DNA from: Marivivens aquimaris
GTDB lineage: Bacteria; Pseudomonadota; Alphaproteobacteria; Rhodobacterales; Rhodobacteraceae
Reading direction: 5' to 3'
DNA length: 64,000 nucleotides
Assembly (NCBI RefSeq): GCF_015220045.1
Contig: NZ_JADBGB010000001.1
Location: forward strand, 682,001 to 746,000
This document shows positions 42,328 to 50,813 of the stretch, piece after piece. Position 1 is the stretch's first letter, and the number at the start of each line of letters is the position of its first letter. The position numbers and the translations under genes are program-made. A model generated the notes under the pieces. That model had not been told where the DNA came from and did not search any database. It was given only the letters and a program-made list of their open reading frames with translations.

Positions 42328-43751
42328 GTCTCGTCCTTATTGCGCGAATCCGGCGGAAGCATGTGGGTCAGCGGGACAACGGCGCGGATCGTTGTGCCTT
42401 TGTCGCTGCTCTCAATGGTCAGCGTCCCATCAAGCTGTTCGATGCGCTCCTGCATGTTCCGTAGGCCCAGCCCTGATTTTGCACGTCGGGGTGGCATTGG
42501 CCAGTCCATCCCGCAGCCATTGTCCGAAATGTGGAGGTTCGCGCCATTCCGCGTGCCGCGCAAATGGACGTGAACATGGGTCGCGCCCGAATGTCGCTCG
42601 ATATTGGTGAGGGCTTCCTGCGCGATGCGATAGAGCGCGATGCGCGCTTCGCGGTCGAGGCGGCCGCGGAACACCACCGTTTCGAAGTCGGTTTCAATGC
42701 CCGTGCGGGTCGAGAATTCATCGGTGAGCGCCTGAAGGGCAGGGCCGAGGCCGAGGTCATCGAGCACACCAGGGCGCAGATCGCGGCTGATGCGGCGAAC
42801 CTCCTGAATGGCGCCTCCAAGCCCGCTGATCCCTTTGTCGAGGCTTTCGGCAGCGCGGTCGTCACCAGTCGCCACACGCCGTTTTGCCAGCTCCAGCACA
42901 TAGCGCACGCCCACCAACATCTGGCTGATGGAGTCGTGAAGTTCCCGCGCAACGCGCCCGCGTTCCTCTTCTTGCGTGTCGATGATGCGCTCGGTCAGTT
43001 CTTTCAGTTTCGCATCGGCAAGGCGGCGTTCGCGGATGTTGAGACCCACGCCCGTGGCGAAAACCAGCACCAGCGCGCCTGTTGCAATAAGAAGGATATA
43101 GAGGGACGTACGGCGGATACGGGCCGACACTTCAGATTTCGCAGTCGCCACCGCATCAACGGCGTCGTCGATAAAGATGCCCGTGCCGATGACCCAGCGC
43201 CAATCCTGAAGGCCGTTCACAAAGACGACCATGCGCCCGATCTCTCCGGTCGACGGGCGGGGCCAGTCGAAGGTGTGATAGCCGCCGCCGTCGCGGGCGA
43301 TACGGATCAACTCATCAACGATGGGCGTGCCGTTGCGGTCCTCCAGCCCGATCCAGTTGCGCCCGATCAGCTCCGTCTGGCGCGGGGCGACAAGATTGTT
43401 GCCGTCGTAGTCGTAAACAAAGAAGTAGCCGTCCTGACCATAAAGCATCGCCGAAAGGATTTGCGTCACTTCCAGCTTGGCCTGCTCGTCATCCGGCGCG
43501 GCGCGGCCATAGACCGTGATGAACGCGGTTCGCGCGATGGACAGGTAGTTCTTCAACTCCTGCCGCTTTGCTTCGACCAGTTCGCCCTCAAGCATCCGGA
43601 TCTCACGCTCCGACAGACGCTGCGACTGCACCTCTACCACGGCCGCGATCACACCCACCGACAGGATGAGCGGAAGCGTGGCCAGAAGGAACAGCTTCTG
43701 GCCATACGTAAAGGTGAGGAGGTGCCGGAGCCGTTCGGCCAGAGATTGCAT
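42324..43751 (-). CDS. Sensor histidine kinase with periplasmic Cache domain
   Basis: 475 residues. Membrane helices at about 18-40 and 215-236 frame a single-Cache domain (sCache_2 type; QDGYFFVYDYDGNNL, IGRNWIGLEDRNGTPIVDELI, GLQDWRWVIGTGIFIDD) that usually binds small carboxylates or amino acids. The HisKA_3 phosphorylation site is His272 (ARELHDSISQML), followed by the ATPase domain with DNGCGMDWP and GLGLRNMQERI. Pairs with the response regulator downstream; the Cache ligand may be the substrate of the divergent TRAP system. Confidence 0.93.
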   Translation of the reverse strand: MQSLAERLRHLLTFTYGQKLFLLATLPLILSVGVIAAVVEVQSQRLSEREIRMLEGELVEAKRQELKNYLSIARTAFITVYGRAAPDDEQAKLEVTQILSAMLYGQDGYFFVYDYDGNNLVAPRQTELIGRNWIGLEDRNGTPIVDELIRIARDGGGYHTFDWPRPSTGEIGRMVVFVNGLQDWRWVIGTGIFIDDAVDAVATAKSEVSARIRRTSLYILLIATGALVLVFATGVGLNIRERRLADAKLKELTERIIDTQEEERGRVARELHDSISQMLVGVRYVLELAKRRVATGDDRAAESLDKGISGLGGAIQEVRRISRDLRPGVLDDLGLGPALQALTDEFSTRTGIETDFETVVFRGRLDREARIALYRIAQEALTNIERHSGATHVHVHLRGTRNGANLHISDNGCGMDWPMPPRRAKSGLGLRNMQERIEQLDGTLTIESSDKGTTIRAVVPLTHMLPPDSRNKDET

Positions 43752-43865
43752 GGCGATTCGTTGATGGGAATCAGTGGTTGTGCGCTCAACTCTGACCCAA
43801 TTTCGGACGGGGTGCGACAGCGTGATCCAATGAATTGGTTAGGTTTTATGACAATCCGGTAGGTT

Positions 43866-43878
43866 CTACGTAGTACTA
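43866..43878. promoter_or_regulatory. Overlapping palindromes, candidate operator for the response regulator
   Basis: CTACGTAG (43866-43873) overlaps TAGTACTA (43871-43878), flanked by AGGTT and GGTAT arms, about 100 bases before dctP and 115 bases before the kinase gene in the 228-base divergent region. Position and dyad symmetry fit a LuxR-type regulator site. Confidence 0.45.
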
Positions 43879-43979
43879 GGTATTTATTTTGCGTCCCGAA
43901 GCTGGCTAGTCTGTCGACGCGATTAACGACGCAAACCATCGGGGAGAGCGATGGGGCGTCACTTCTGGGAGGAAACCAA

Positions 43980-45062
43980 ATGGATCGTCGTTCTTTTCTG
44001 CGCACTTCCGCGCTCGGTGGTACCGCTGCAGCAGCAACTTCGCTGGCCGCACCGGTCTACGCGCAAGGTAAGCGCACTCTGACCCTCGTCACCACTTGGG
44101 GTCGTGGTCTGGCTGGCGTGCACGACGCGGCTCAGCGCTGCGCCGACAACATCACTGCAATGACCGATGGTCAGCTGACCGTTGACCTCAAGGCTGCTGG
44201 CGAACTCGTCGGCGCATTCGAAGTCTTCGACGCTGTGACCTCGGGTCAGGCCGACATGTACCACGGTGCGGACTACTACTTCGTCAACCAGCACCCGGCC
44301 TACGCTTACTTCACCGCTGTTCCGTTCGGCATGACCGCTCAGGAACTGGCAAACTGGTACTACTACGCCGGCGGTATGGAACTGCACGACGAACTCGGCC
44401 AGATCTTCGGCCTGAAATCGTTCCTCGGCGGTAACACCGGCGCGCAGTCGGGTGGTTGGTTCACCAAGGAAATCAGTGGTCCGGAAGACTTCCAGGGTCT
44501 GAAGTTCCGTATGCCGGGTCTCGGCGGCGAAGCGCTCGGCAAGCTGGGCGCATCGGTTCAGAACCTTCCGGGTGCAGAAGTGTACCAAGCGCTGGCTTCG
44601 GGCGCGATCGACGGTACCGAATGGATCGGTCCGTGGGCTGACGAAAAGGCTGGTTTCCAGGAAATCACCAAGTTCTACTACACCGCTGGCTTCCACGAGC
44701 CGGGCGCTGGTCTGTCGCTCGCGATGAACCGCGACGTCTTCGACAGCCTCACCCCCGCCCAGCAGAAGATCTACGAGATCGCAGCAGGCGAAGCGCACCA
44801 GAACAACCTCGCCCAGTTCCTTTCGAACAACGGTGCGGCGCTCCAGCGTCTGCAGGCAGGCGGCGTCAAGGTTCTGGAATTCCCGGACACCGTTTGGGAT
44901 GCGTTCGGCACCGCAGCGAAGGAAACGCTCGACCAGTACATGGGCGACGACATCTTCTCGCGCGTTCGCAACTCGGCCGAAGAGTCGATGAAAGCGTCGT
45001 CGAACTGGATCACCCGTTCGGAAGGCACCTACCGTACGCAGCGTGACCGCGTTCTGGGCTAA
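43980..45062 (+). CDS. dctP: TRAP transporter solute-binding protein (DctP/TakP-like)
   Basis: 360 residues. An export signal with an Arg pair (DRRSFLRTSALGG) ends near APVYAQ, residue 29. The motif GGNTGAQSGGWF near 144 and LKFRMPGLGGEALGKLGA, whose Arg usually clamps a substrate carboxylate, place it close to TakP-type 2-oxo-acid binders; the exact substrate is unknown. GGGAGGAAACC precedes the ATG. Followed by a hairpin and the two membrane subunits; divergent from the sensor kinase. Confidence 0.92.
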   Translation: MDRRSFLRTSALGGTAAAATSLAAPVYAQGKRTLTLVTTWGRGLAGVHDAAQRCADNITAMTDGQLTVDLKAAGELVGAFEVFDAVTSGQADMYHGADYYFVNQHPAYAYFTAVPFGMTAQELANWYYYAGGMELHDELGQIFGLKSFLGGNTGAQSGGWFTKEISGPEDFQGLKFRMPGLGGEALGKLGASVQNLPGAEVYQALASGAIDGTEWIGPWADEKAGFQEITKFYYTAGFHEPGAGLSLAMNRDVFDSLTPAQQKIYEIAAGEAHQNNLAQFLSNNGAALQRLQAGGVKVLEFPDTVWDAFGTAAKETLDQYMGDDIFSRVRNSAEESMKASSNWITRSEGTYRTQRDRVLG

Positions 45063-45086
45063 TCCCGACGCGCAGTAATCAACGGA

Positions 45087-45116
45087 CGGGCCTTTTCGGG
45101 AGACCGGAGGGGCCCG
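45087..45116 (+). other. Hairpin between dctP and dctQ
   Basis: CGGGCC (45087-45092) pairs with GGCCCG (45111-45116), with a smaller CGG/CCG stem inside. No T-run follows. Such structures between the binding-protein gene and the permease genes often keep the binding protein in excess. Confidence 0.5.
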
Positions 45117-45177
45117 CTTCATTCGGGGAGCCTGTCCGGCCTCTTGGGATGCGCCGGACGTGCCAAACGGGGACATC

Positions 45178-46170
45178 ATGGAAGAAGAAATTGCCTGCAG
45201 CGGCTTCTTCGCTGCAAACACAGAGGGCACGATAAGCTGTCTCGACAAGTTCGAGCAGGGGAACGTCCTCCAATGGTTCTTCGGCAACGTGCTGGAAGCC
45301 TTTTACAACATGTTCTACGCCATCGCGCATCCGAGCCTCTGGCTCGACTGGCTGAGCTGGAACAACACCACCGAAGACAAACTGTCGCTGCTCAACTTCG
45401 TCTACTACGGAGGTTCGCTGGAGTTTCTCTTCGTCTTCTTCGTGATTGCGGCGATCCTCTCTGCGATCGGTTTCTGGAAGAACGGCTTCATGTGGGGCAT
45501 GGTCCGCGTGCTCGAAGGCATCGCCAACGGCATCGGTCGCACCTTCGCTTGGGCTGGTCTGATCATGGTGATGATCCAGATCATGATCATCTTCCTCCAG
45601 CGTGTTTTCGCGGTCAGCGAAATCACCCTCGGCTTCGGCCTCGGCTTTGCGTTCGACGTGAGCTGGTGGTCGGAAAGCCTCAAGTTTTACAATGCGTTGA
45701 TCGTCGCTCTTTGTGCGACCTACACGTTCGTGCAGGGCGGCCACGTCCGCGTCGACCTCGTCTATTCCAACGTCAGCTACCGCACCAAGAAAACCATCGA
45801 CATGTTCGGCTCGATTGTCTTCATGCTGCCGGTCGCGCTGGTGACGTGGATGTACGGCTGGTACTTCATGTGGCGTCACCTGATTGTGCCGAATATCTCG
45901 GCCTCGGATGAGCTGGACAAAGTGATCCGCAAGGCACCCGCCGTTCGCTGGAACGTGGAGACCATCGGCTTTAGCCCGAACGGTTTCAACGCGTATTTCC
46001 TCTTTAAAATGCTGCTGCTCTGCTACGTCGCTCTGGTGATCATGCAGGCATTTGCCTTCTTCTTCCGCTCCTACCTCGAGCGCAAAGAGGGCATTGCAGC
46101 CGAAGGCAAACATCTCGACCGTGACGATCTTGGCGATCCGCAGGCCGAGCTTGTGGCCGATATCCACTAA
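45178..46170 (+). CDS. dctQ: TRAP transporter small permease subunit, large variant
   Basis: 330 residues, against about 160-240 for typical DctQ. After a ~75-residue N-terminal extension with two Cys come four main membrane helices (about 75-100, 120-150, 165-190, 215-235) and a further C-terminal helix near 285-305. The core QGGHVRVDLVYSNVSYRTKK matches the DctQ motif. Start at ATG 45178 (GGGGA site); an in-frame GTG at 45160 is ignored. Forms the membrane complex with DctM; 18 bases separate the two. Confidence 0.88.
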   Translation: MEEEIACSGFFAANTEGTISCLDKFEQGNVLQWFFGNVLEAFYNMFYAIAHPSLWLDWLSWNNTTEDKLSLLNFVYYGGSLEFLFVFFVIAAILSAIGFWKNGFMWGMVRVLEGIANGIGRTFAWAGLIMVMIQIMIIFLQRVFAVSEITLGFGLGFAFDVSWWSESLKFYNALIVALCATYTFVQGGHVRVDLVYSNVSYRTKKTIDMFGSIVFMLPVALVTWMYGWYFMWRHLIVPNISASDELDKVIRKAPAVRWNVETIGFSPNGFNAYFLFKMLLLCYVALVIMQAFAFFFRSYLERKEGIAAEGKHLDRDDLGDPQAELVADIH

Positions 46171-46188
46171 GCGAAGGACACGAAAAGA

Positions 46189-48534
46189 ATGTTCGGACTT
46201 GATGGCGTAGAAATCGGCCTCATCATCGTATTCCTCAGCCTGTTCGGAGCGATCCTGTCAGGCTTCCCCGTAGCTTTTTCCATCGGCGGCGCTGCTGTCG
46301 TATCGTTCGTGATCATCGCGGCGCTCGATAGCGCCGGTCTGCTGATCCACCAAGGCATCGACACCTACTCCGACGCCTACAACGCACTCATTGCCGATGG
46401 CGTGAGGCCGGATGCGATATCCGTCTTCACCTATCCCGAGCTCCCACGAGAGGCCATTTCGGTCTTCCCGCAGGGCTGGGAAACGGCAATGGACCGCAAC
46501 ATCGCGTTCATCGTTAACCGTATGAACGAACGCGTTCTGGCAGGTCAGTCGATCGAAACGCTGCTGGCTGTTCTGATGTTCGTTCTGATGGGCATCATGC
46601 TGGAGCGTTCGCGTATCGCTGATGAACTGCTGACCAAGATGGCCAACATCTTCGGCCCGCTTCCGGGCGGTCTGGCGGTCTCCATCGTGGTCGTGGGCGC
46701 GTTCCTCGCGGCATCCACCGGCATCGTCGGTGCGACCGTTGTCACCATGGGCCTGCTCGCTCTGCCGACCATGCTCAAGAACAAGTACTCGCCGGAACTG
46801 GCAACGGGTGTCATCGCGGCCTCCGGTACGCTGGGCCAGATCATCCCGCCGTCGATCGTGATCGTTCTTCTCGGTACGCTGGCAGGTGACCTGTATTCCG
46901 CCGCTCAGGAAGACCGCGCGCAGCTTGCGGGCTGTACGGACGCACTCACATTGTTGGGCGAGCCCGCTGTTGTTTCGGTCGGCACGCTGTTCCAAGCGGC
47001 GATGCTGCCGGGGATCATGCTCGCGGTTCTCTATGCGCTCTACGCCTTCGTCTACGCGCTGCTGAACCCGTCGCGTGCGCCTGCTGTGCAGATGGCCGGC
47101 GCCTCGACGTCTATGTCGACGCGCGGCGAAAAGCTGACTTACTTCCTCGGTGTTCCTGCTGCCGCCGTGATCTTCACGATCATCCTCGGGCAGGTAGGCA
47201 TTGTGGGTAGCCAGTCCTTCGTCGTCGATAGCTACACCGACGCTGGGCAGACCGCATCGCTGCGCACCAACGTCAGCGCAGAATGTCAGGCGAGCATGAT
47301 TGACCTCCACGGTCAGGAAGCTTGGGACACTGCCGTTGCTGAACAGGACGAGATCAATGCCGCTGGCGGCGTTGCCGAAGCCCGTCAGCTGTCGGAAGAA
47401 GAGCGCAGCGCCCTGATCGCAGAAAAGATCGAGACCGCACCGAAGCTGGGCGTCGGCCTGTCGCTGCTGGTCATGATCATCGCGATCGTTCTGTCCGCAG
47501 GCCGCGGCATCAACCCGCTGGGCGACCACAAACCGCTCATCGTGGGGGCTATCGGCGCGCTGCTGATCCTGCTGGTGGACTATCTGTTCATCACGCCGGT
47601 GACGTCGTCGGGCATGACCTTCCTGTGGATACTGTTCCCACTGATCCTCGCCTATATCGGTGTCCGCTCCGCTGCGGGTGAGCTGGCGAAGAACGACATC
47701 GTCAAGGTGGTCTTCCCGCCGCTCGTCCTGATCGTCGCCGTTCTCGGCTCGATCCTTGGCGGTGTGACCAACCCGACCCCTGCGGCAGCGCTGGGCGCGG
47801 GTGGTGCGATCCTGCTGGCTGCCGGCCGTAAGCTTGCCGATGCCGGCAAGTCGGCCAAGCTGGTAATCTATACTGCCATCGCCATCGTCGTGATGCTGAT
47901 TATTGGCACCAACTTCGATATGCGCACCGGACCGAACATGACGGTCGAGAACATGATTGCGTTCGGCCTTGCCTACGCAGCGTTCCTCTTCTCGATGTTC
48001 GGTATCCTGTGGTCTTGCTGGGTTCTGTGGAAGATGGGCGTTCTGTCGCCGGTCGTTCGCGAAACCACGAAGGTCACGTCGATGGTTTTCACCATCCTGA
48101 TCGGCTCGCAGCTTCTGAACCTCGTGCTGATCTCGTTTGGTGGCGAGCACTACATTCAGGACTTCCTGCGGTCGTTCTCGAACGAGTGGACTGCGTTCCT
48201 GATCGTGATGCTGGTGCTGTTCATGCTCGGCTTCGTGCTCGACTTCCTCGAGATCATCTACATCGTGATCCCGATTGTCGGTCCGGTCATCTACGGTGGG
48301 TCATTCGATCCGAAGTGGGTTACCATCATGATCGCCGTGAACCTGCAGACCTCGTTCCTGACCCCGCCGTTCGGCTTCGCGCTGTTCTACCTGCGCGGCG
48401 TCGCTCCGAAAGAGGTCACGACAGGTCACATCTACCGCGGTGTCATTCCGTTCGTCATCATCCAGATGGCTGCCCTGCTGCTGCTCGCGCTGGTGCCGTC
48501 TGTTGTAACGATCGTGCCGAACCTGCTGAACTGA
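46189..48534 (+). CDS. dctM: TRAP transporter large permease subunit, long variant
   Basis: 781 residues, against about 430 for ordinary DctM. The transport core is recognisable in two halves (FLAASTGIVGATVVTMGLLALPTML and SGTLGQIIPPSIVIVLLG early; DFLEIIYIVIPIVGPVIYG and LTPPFGFALFYLRG late). Between them an insertion of about 250 residues adds a soluble segment (near 345-420, with a Cys) and extra helices. Sodium-coupled secondary transporter using DctP. Ends at two tandem hairpins. Confidence 0.9.
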   Translation: MFGLDGVEIGLIIVFLSLFGAILSGFPVAFSIGGAAVVSFVIIAALDSAGLLIHQGIDTYSDAYNALIADGVRPDAISVFTYPELPREAISVFPQGWETAMDRNIAFIVNRMNERVLAGQSIETLLAVLMFVLMGIMLERSRIADELLTKMANIFGPLPGGLAVSIVVVGAFLAASTGIVGATVVTMGLLALPTMLKNKYSPELATGVIAASGTLGQIIPPSIVIVLLGTLAGDLYSAAQEDRAQLAGCTDALTLLGEPAVVSVGTLFQAAMLPGIMLAVLYALYAFVYALLNPSRAPAVQMAGASTSMSTRGEKLTYFLGVPAAAVIFTIILGQVGIVGSQSFVVDSYTDAGQTASLRTNVSAECQASMIDLHGQEAWDTAVAEQDEINAAGGVAEARQLSEEERSALIAEKIETAPKLGVGLSLLVMIIAIVLSAGRGINPLGDHKPLIVGAIGALLILLVDYLFITPVTSSGMTFLWILFPLILAYIGVRSAAGELAKNDIVKVVFPPLVLIVAVLGSILGGVTNPTPAAALGAGGAILLAAGRKLADAGKSAKLVIYTAIAIVVMLIIGTNFDMRTGPNMTVENMIAFGLAYAAFLFSMFGILWSCWVLWKMGVLSPVVRETTKVTSMVFTILIGSQLLNLVLISFGGEHYIQDFLRSFSNEWTAFLIVMLVLFMLGFVLDFLEIIYIVIPIVGPVIYGGSFDPKWVTIMIAVNLQTSFLTPPFGFALFYLRGVAPKEVTTGHIYRGVIPFVIIQMAALLLLALVPSVVTIVPNLLN

Positions 48535-48541
48535 TAGGGGA

Positions 48542-48601
48542 GGCGCGGCTGGTCCGCGCCTTTACCAAAAACGAAGGGCCGCGTCTGACGCGGCCCTTTT
48601 T
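48542..48601. terminator. Tandem hairpins between dctM and bpt
   Basis: First hairpin: GGCGCGG / CCGCGCC (48542-48560) plus TTT. Second: 10-bp stem 48574-48583 with 48589-48598 and a five-T tail; with A-runs on the other side it can also serve the convergent bpt gene. Confidence 0.85.
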
Positions 48602-48603
48602 CG

Positions 48604-49428
48604 TTAGTAGGCTTTGGTATCCGGAAGCTGGATCTTCGCCACCTGCGCCGCGATGGGCTCGACCTCGAGCGGGTCGGTCGTCGCGGCATAGGCTTCGGGA
48701 TCGTCCAGCACCCGCCACTCGTTTTTATAGAAGATCTCCAAGGGCTTGAAATTCGCCTTGTAGCGCATCTTCTGGCTGCCAGGCACCCAGTAGCCAAGGT
48801 AGACGTAAGGCAGGCCGAGCTCGATCGCGAGGGTGATGTGATCGAGGATCAGGTACGTGCCCAGCGACGCCTTCGTGTCCGAGGTATCGAAAAACGAATA
48901 GACCATGCTCAGCCCGTCATCGAGGATATCGGTCAGGCACACGGCCTTCAGGGCGTTGTTGTCGCCTTCGATGCTAGAGCGGTATTCGACCACGCGCGAG
49001 CGGATCGGGGTTTCTTCGACCATGGCCGCGAATTCGAACAGGTCCATGTCGGCCATGCCGCCCGTCGCGTGACGCTGGTCGAGGTAGCGGCGAAAGAGGT
49101 CATACTGCTCTTCGGTCGCCCAAGGGGTCGTCGCAGTACGCTTCAGATAGTCATTGCGCGCCATGATCCGGCGCTGCGTACGCGCGGCCTGAAACTCTGC
49201 CACCGGAATGCGGGCCGACAGACAGGCCGAACATTCTGCGCACGATGGGCGGTAGAGAACGTTCTGCGAGCGGCGGAAACCTTGCTTCGACAGTGCATCG
49301 TTCAGACGTTCGGCGCCTTCGCCCTGTAGCGCTGTGAACAGCTTACGCTCCATCCGTCCGTCCAGATATGGACAGGGCTGAGGGGCGGTCACGTAAAACT
49401 GTGGCGCTATGGGAAGCGTATGGCGCAT
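48604..49428 (-). CDS. bpt: Aminoacyl-tRNA protein transferase (Bpt/Ate family)
   Basis: 274 residues. Transfers an amino acid (Leu in characterised Bpt enzymes, Arg in eukaryotic Ate1) from tRNA to the N-terminus of proteins, marking them for ClpS-ClpAP. Seen: [41 protein letters not shown] with the Cys cluster, and [18 protein letters not shown]. The start at 49428 ([22 protein letters not shown]) is the conserved one; 13 upstream residues are not. Donor amino acid is inferred from the bacterial group. Confidence 0.9.
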   Translation of the reverse strand: MRHTLPIAPQFYVTAPQPCPYLDGRMERKLFTALQGEGAERLNDALSKQGFRRSQNVLYRPSCAECSACLSARIPVAEFQAARTQRRIMARNDYLKRTATTPWATEEQYDLFRRYLDQRHATGGMADMDLFEFAAMVEETPIRSRVVEYRSSIEGDNNALKAVCLTDILDDGLSMVYSFFDTSDTKASLGTYLILDHITLAIELGLPYVYLGYWVPGSQKMRYKANFKPLEIFYKNEWRVLDDPEAYAATTDPLEVEPIAAQVAKIQLPDTKAY

Positions 49429-49510
49429 GATCAAACAACTAAAATTTGGCGCGAGGGGACGCCTCACGCCATTTACAGTGTAGGATCTTTAACGGTCTTC
49501 CGCTCCGGAC

Positions 49511-49963
49511 TTATAGGGAGCGGTTGATCGCTGCGGTGCCCAGAATGAGGTCCGTAAGACCCTGCTTACGTTGGGACACTACCATCATCAGGATAGAGAT
49601 CAACTGAAGAGGGGCCACACCAAAGGACACATAGAGGCCGAGGGTATGCATAAATGCGGTTCCGCTATCGAGCGGCGCACCGTCATTGCGGCGGATCTCG
49701 ACCGACATCATGCGCATTCCCCACGTCGCCGATTTGTTGCTCAGCGTCCACCAGCGGTAGACGAAACCGACCACCAGCGAGAAGGCAGGGAAGAAGAACA
49801 GCGCCGTAAATGCTGTCAGCGGAGTGATGATGACGGCGGCCAGACCGATGATCGTGATGTCGATCAGCCACGCGAACGCGCGCTTGGTCCGGACGCTTCT
49901 GTAGAATTCGGGCCGTGTCGAAGGATCGGGAAGGCCATCATAGTAGAAATCGGTCGAGGTCAT
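49511..49963 (-). CDS. RDD-family membrane protein
   Basis: 150 residues with three to four hydrophobic helices. The Arg-Asp-Asp-type start is RAFAWLIDITIIGLAAVIITP (Arg and Asp conserved) and the loop SATWGMRMMSVEIRRNDG follows. RDD proteins are small inner-membrane proteins; some transport ions or compatible solutes, most are uncharacterised. In the middle of a minus-strand row DUF2852 - RDD - bpt with 60-80 base gaps. Confidence 0.85.
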   Translation of the reverse strand: MTSTDFYYDGLPDPSTRPEFYRSVRTKRAFAWLIDITIIGLAAVIITPLTAFTALFFFPAFSLVVGFVYRWWTLSNKSATWGMRMMSVEIRRNDGAPLDSGTAFMHTLGLYVSFGVAPLQLISILMMVVSQRKQGLTDLILGTAAINRSL

Positions 49964-50025
49964 GTGTCGTCCTGTTGTGCCAGAGGTGCGCGGCCCTTGG
50001 CGGGCCGCACGGGGTGCAGAGGCAA

Positions 50026-50472
50026 TCAGGCCTCGGCGTGGGTTTCGGTCTGCGGAGTCATTTCACGCGGAGCGCGAGCGCGCTCATCCATGAACTGGTC
50101 GAACTCCGACTTGTCTTTCGCGGCGCGCAGACGCTCGAGGAAGGCCTCGAAGTCGTCCTGCTCCTGCTGGAGGCGGCGCAGGGTTTCTTCGCGGTAGGCG
50201 TCGAACGCGCTATTGCCGGTGCTGCGCTGCGGGCCGAAGCTGCGGGCAGCACGGTTATGGCGGGATTTGTTGCAACCTTTGTTAAACATACGCTTGCTCC
50301 AGATCATATAGGCAAGAAGGGCGAGGCCAACAGGCCAGAAAAAGACGAAGCCAAGGACCATTGCAGCGATCCATGCTCCTTTGCCGCGCGCGTCCAGCCA
50401 GTTCTCTGCCTGACGCAGCCAGCTTTGGTGGGGCCGGCTTTGGGCGTAGTCATAACTTGTCGTATCAGTCAT
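50026..50472 (-). CDS. DUF2852-family membrane protein
   Basis: 148 residues. One or two membrane helices (GAWIAAMVLGFVFFWPVGLALLAYMIW, about 32-58) followed by a basic linker and a Glu/Arg-rich coiled-coil region (YREETLRRLQQEQDDFEAFLERLRAA). FWPVGLALLAYMIWSKRM is the family hallmark. Function unknown. Last chromosomal gene before the prophage edge; its upstream region is 341 bases with a CCAATATTGG palindrome 43 bases before the start. Confidence 0.85.
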   Translation of the reverse strand: MTDTTSYDYAQSRPHQSWLRQAENWLDARGKGAWIAAMVLGFVFFWPVGLALLAYMIWSKRMFNKGCNKSRHNRAARSFGPQRSTGNSAFDAYREETLRRLQQEQDDFEAFLERLRAAKDKSEFDQFMDERARAPREMTPQTETHAEA

Positions 50473-50813
50473 CGTGGGCTCCTGTGCCGAAGGATGTAAA
50501 TGCTTTTCACATTTCCAATATTGGTATCTGACGGCTCGCCTACAAGGGTAAAATGTTAAAGCGCGTTACATTTTCGGGTGACGCTAGGGTAACTACCTGA
50601 AAGTAAATGGTATTAACTTTTGGTTGGTATGGGAAACATGCCCTGCGAATAAGGGGTTATGCGGGTCTTGCGCTCTATCGCACAGGCAAAAGGCTGTAGC
50701 GGCGCACTGAATTTTGCAGTGAATTACAGTCAATGTTGCAGCGGGCATAGTTACAGCGTCGCCCGTTCGGTGCCGCAGGTTGCACAGCGCAGGAAGGCCC
50801 GCGCCGCGCTGTG
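50473..50813. other. 341-base gene-free junction between chromosome and prophage
   Basis: Holds the DUF2852 promoter region on one side and the end of the prophage on the other. Visible: a 10-bp palindrome CCAATATTGG (50515-50524) and, from 50708, a cluster of TTGCAG/TTACAG repeats. No tRNA, integrase or obvious att duplication is seen, so the exact junction is not fixed. Confidence 0.6.
50708..50787. repeat. Cluster of TTRCAG direct repeats at the prophage edge
   Basis: TTGCAG 50714, TTACAG 50724, TTGCAG 50736, TTACAG 50751, and TTGCACAG 50780, the first two preceded by TGAAT. Spacing 10, 12, 15 and 29 bases. Tandem degenerate sites at a phage end are what a transposase of a Mu-like phage would bind, but phage type is not proven here. 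Confidence 0.4.

Noticed and set aside
50540..50620. CtrA-type TTAA-N7-TTAA sites near DUF2852
   Set aside because: TTAA-like half-sites occur, but with wrong spacing (six bases) or mismatched halves.
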